Source: JANQRV01 sp964533785
GTDB lineage: Bacteria; Bacteroidota; Bacteroidia; Chitinophagales; Saprospiraceae
DNA length: 7,524 nucleotides
Direction: 5' to 3'
Assembly: GCA_964533785.1 (NCBI GenBank)
Contig: CAZHNG010000331.1
Span: forward strand, 1-7,524
The notes under the pieces are model-generated. The model saw only the letters and a list, made by a program, of their open reading frames with translations. It was not told the origin of the DNA and made no database searches. Position numbers and translations under genes: made by a program. Positions 5,161-7,524 of the stretch are shown here, piece after piece (the first letter of the stretch is position 1; the number at the start of each line of letters is the position of its first letter).

Positions 5161-7164
5161 ATGGTGAAGCCATTGATAAAAATTTTCATTTCAATACTTG
5201 TTAACATGACGCTAGCTTGTCAACCGAATACCGACTTAGAAGACTTTGAGAATTATCCGGTATACGAAGGTAGCGACCTGGGGCTTACCTATACCGCCCA
5301 ACGTTCCACCTTTAAGGTTTGGGCCCCTGCCGCTGAAAAGCTAAAAATATGTCTTTACTCCCAACCGACTGGCGGACAACCAACAAAAGAGGAAAACATG
5401 GTTAAGGAAGACCGGGGAGTTTGGACCATTTCCTTTGAAGAGGATCTGTTGGGTCAATACTATACCTTTCAAGCCCAATACAATGGTCAGTGGAGTAACG
5501 AGGTACCAGACCCCTACGCCAAAGCAGTAGGTACCAACGGTAAACGGGGAATGATAGTCGATCTCCAGCAAACCGATCCTCCCGGATGGAACTCCGACCA
5601 AAGTCCTCCACTCAATAGCTTTAATGACATCATTATTTATGAATTACACATCCGGGACTTATCGATGCATCCCAACTCAGGCATTCAGCACAAAGGAAAA
5701 TTCCTGGGACTAGCAGAAACCGGCACCAAGACCAATGAAGGTTTAAAAACCGGACTGGACCATATTAAAGCCCTCGGCATCACCCATATACACTTGTTAC
5801 CCGTATATGATTTCCAATCGATCGATGAAAGTCAATTGGAGCAAAATGCGTTCAACTGGGGTTACGATCCACAAAATTATAATACTCCCGAAGGCAGTTA
5901 CAGCAACGATCCAGCGGATGGGAAGGTGCGCATCCGGGAATTCAAACAAATGGTAAAAGCATTACACGAAAACGGCCTGCGCGTCATCATGGATGTCGTT
6001 TACAACCATACCTTCAAAAGTGCAGCATCGAATTTTCATCAGTTAGTACCCGGCTATTATCACCGGCAAGACAGCAGCGGTGCTTTTTCCGATGCCTCAG
6101 CCTGCGGCAATGAAACGGCCTCCGAACGGGCTATGATGAGAAAATTCATGCTGGAATCGGTTAAATACTGGGTAGAAGAATACCACATCGATGGCTTCCG
6201 GTTTGATCTTATGGGCATCCACGATATTGAAACCATGAATCTCATCAGTAGAGCACTCCACGCCATAGACCCGACCATTTTCCTTTACGGTGAAGGATGG
6301 ACGGCGGGCCCCTCTCCCCTACCCGATGCGGTTAGGGCTTTGAAAGCCAACGCTGCCCAATTAGACCAAATCGCAGTATTCAGCGACGATATCCGTGATG
6401 CCATCAAAGGACATGTATTCACCGCAGACGCCAAAGGGTTTATCAGCGGCTTGCCCGACCTGGAAGAAAGCCTGAAATTCGGAATAGTCGCTTCTACCCA
6501 ACATCCGCAAATTGACTACAGCGAAGTCAATTACTCCAAATCCCCCTGGGCTAAAGCGCCTGCGCAAACCATTACCTACGCTTCCGCTCACGATAACCAT
6601 ACGCTTTGGGATCGCCTGGAGCTTTCCTGCCCTGAAACCAATCAGGCCGAAAAAATAAAAATGCACAAACTGGCAGGAGCAATAGTGCTGACGGCCCAGG
6701 GCGTCCCTTTTCTGCACGCAGGTGTAGAATTTGCCCGCACTAAATACGGCGACGAAAATTCCTTCGAATCACCTGATTCCATCAACCAATTGGATTGGGA
6801 TAGAAAAGGAACATTCCTGGACATTTATCAATATTACCAGGCTTTGATCCAATTACGCAAAAATCATCCCGCCTTTAGGATGCCAACAACGGAAATGATC
6901 CAGAATCACCTGACTTTTTTTGAAGATGCAACCGACAATCTGGTGATCTACCAAATAAAAGGCCACGCCAATAATGACCCGTGGAGAGACATCATCGTAG
7001 CTTACAATGGCAATGCTGCTACAAAAACAATGGAACTTCCCGAGGATCCCTGGAAAGTGGCTGTTGATGGAGAGCGGGTCGATGAAGAGGGCATCGCGAC
7101 TATTACCACCCAAAAACTGGAAATCCCGGGTAGAACGGCAATGGTTTTATTTCAAGAAGGATAA
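5161..7164 (+). CDS. pulA: Type I pullulanase (GH13), predicted lipoprotein
   Basis: Hydrolyses alpha-1,6 branch points in pullulan, starch or glycogen-derived dextrins. A 667-residue protein from ATG 5161; a TTG three bases earlier extends the frame by one codon but is less likely. The N-terminus is a short hydrophobic signal ending in MTLAC with Cys20, a poor but acceptable lipobox, and the acidic DLED soon after resembles Bacteroidota surface-export signals. A CBM48-like domain follows (about 40-110, FKVWAPAAEKL). The type I hallmark FNWGYDP is at 231-237. GH13 regions are all present: DVVYNH (278-283), GFRFD with nucleophile Asp349, YGEGW with acid/base Glu378, and AHDN with Asp478. A C-terminal beta domain ends in AMVLFQ. 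No susC/susD genes or other GH13 genes flank it in this window. The membrane anchoring is the least certain part. Confidence 0.92.
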   Translation: MVKPLIKIFISILVNMTLACQPNTDLEDFENYPVYEGSDLGLTYTAQRSTFKVWAPAAEKLKICLYSQPTGGQPTKEENMVKEDRGVWTISFEEDLLGQYYTFQAQYNGQWSNEVPDPYAKAVGTNGKRGMIVDLQQTDPPGWNSDQSPPLNSFNDIIIYELHIRDLSMHPNSGIQHKGKFLGLAETGTKTNEGLKTGLDHIKALGITHIHLLPVYDFQSIDESQLEQNAFNWGYDPQNYNTPEGSYSNDPADGKVRIREFKQMVKALHENGLRVIMDVVYNHTFKSAASNFHQLVPGYYHRQDSSGAFSDASACGNETASERAMMRKFMLESVKYWVEEYHIDGFRFDLMGIHDIETMNLISRALHAIDPTIFLYGEGWTAGPSPLPDAVRALKANAAQLDQIAVFSDDIRDAIKGHVFTADAKGFISGLPDLEESLKFGIVASTQHPQIDYSEVNYSKSPWAKAPAQTITYASAHDNHTLWDRLELSCPETNQAEKIKMHKLAGAIVLTAQGVPFLHAGVEFARTKYGDENSFESPDSINQLDWDRKGTFLDIYQYYQALIQLRKNHPAFRMPTTEMIQNHLTFFEDATDNLVIYQIKGHANNDPWRDIIVAYNGNAATKTMELPEDPWKVAVDGERVDEEGIATITTQKLEIPGRTAMVLFQEG

Positions 7165-7524
7165 TGAATACTAATTGGTTATACAGGAATCGGTTATGGG
7201 GTTATGGGGGTTATGGGGTAGGCTGTTCGGTTTGATTGATGTTATGCACCAGCATCTATTTGCTAAAGGAATGCAGGTGATTTGTTGAAACCGAAAGGTA
7301 GCAGGCACTTAGTAGTGTCGGAGGTTAAAATTGATGTAGCCGCCCACGCGCGCCCTTGTATCCCTAAAGGGAAATCCACCCGCTCGATACGGGCAAACTA
7401 GGTTCTACTTTAGTATTCATAAATCGGAAAGCCACAAAATTATTAACTTTCAATGCCCGAGGCACTAGACTATGCTAAAAACGCTTGTGCCGGTATATCA
7501 TCAGACTAAACAGCCTAGGTTATG
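7165..7524. other. 360-bp gene-free right end
   Basis: No gene and no clear terminator behind the pullulanase. It contains GGTTATGGG-type repeats (7192-7222), an 11-bp inverted repeat at 7164-7174 and 7410-7420, a smaller stem (TTCGGTTT 7226-7233 with AAACCGAA 7288-7295, reinforced by CACC 7247-7250 with GGTG 7276-7279), and hairpins at TCCCT/AGGGA and CCCG/CGGG between about 7360 and 7395. A 31-codon stop-to-stop stretch on the minus strand (7309-7404) lacks a start codon. Confidence 0.45.
7192..7222 (+). repeat. G-rich tandem repeat, GGTTATGG units
   Basis: Three adjoining units of 8, 9 and 10 bp, GGTTATGG (7192-7199), GGTTATGGG (7200-7208) and GGTTATGGGG (7209-7218), followed by TAGG. Another GGTTAT lies at 7177-7182. 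G-runs of 4, 5 and 4 are separated by TTAT, so a two-layer G-quadruplex is possible on the plus strand; a three-layer one would need to split the run of five. Confidence 0.6.

Overview
The window looks like an ordinary chromosomal stretch of a member of the Bacteroidota. Three signs agree. None of the five protein genes has a Shine-Dalgarno sequence at a normal distance, and leaders are A/T-rich. The best promoters match the TTG / TAnnTTTG pattern of that phylum, perfectly so for the -7 element at the tRNA (3142-3149) and at the pullulanase (5116-5123). The PAS-LuxR regulator and the lipoprotein debranching enzyme are common types there. A lineage near Saprospiria or Cytophagia is a guess from sequence style only.

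Layout: 1-212 has no gene but holds a degenerate 7-bp repeat and a small hairpin. On the minus strand come gap (1479-2477) and then pgk (213-1421), two consecutive glycolytic enzymes, with a terminator-like hairpin in the 57-bp gap between them. A 690-bp gene-free stretch (2478-3167) holds the gap leader, two more 7-bp repeat arrays and an unusual multi-hairpin element (2795-2924). A tRNA-Glu(TTC) with its own promoter and a terminator 1 bp behind it follows on the plus strand (3168-3272). A convergent gene at 3321-3920 encodes a carboxymuconolactone decarboxylase/AhpD-like protein. A 303-bp spacer with a candidate terminator and palindromes separates it from a PAS-LuxR regulator (4224-5003, minus). 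Divergent from that, across 157 bp, is a type I pullulanase with a lipoprotein-type signal peptide (5161-7164, plus). The last 360 bp have no gene but carry G-rich repeats and inverted repeats.

Functionally, the pullulanase debranches starch or glycogen to linear glucans, which feed hexose into the glycolytic steps of Gap and Pgk. The regulator shares an intergenic region with the pullulanase, but its target is not shown by the sequence.

No defence system, CRISPR array, intact insertion sequence or prophage is visible. The most unexplained signals are the 7-bp repeat family and the 130-bp structured element at 2795-2924.
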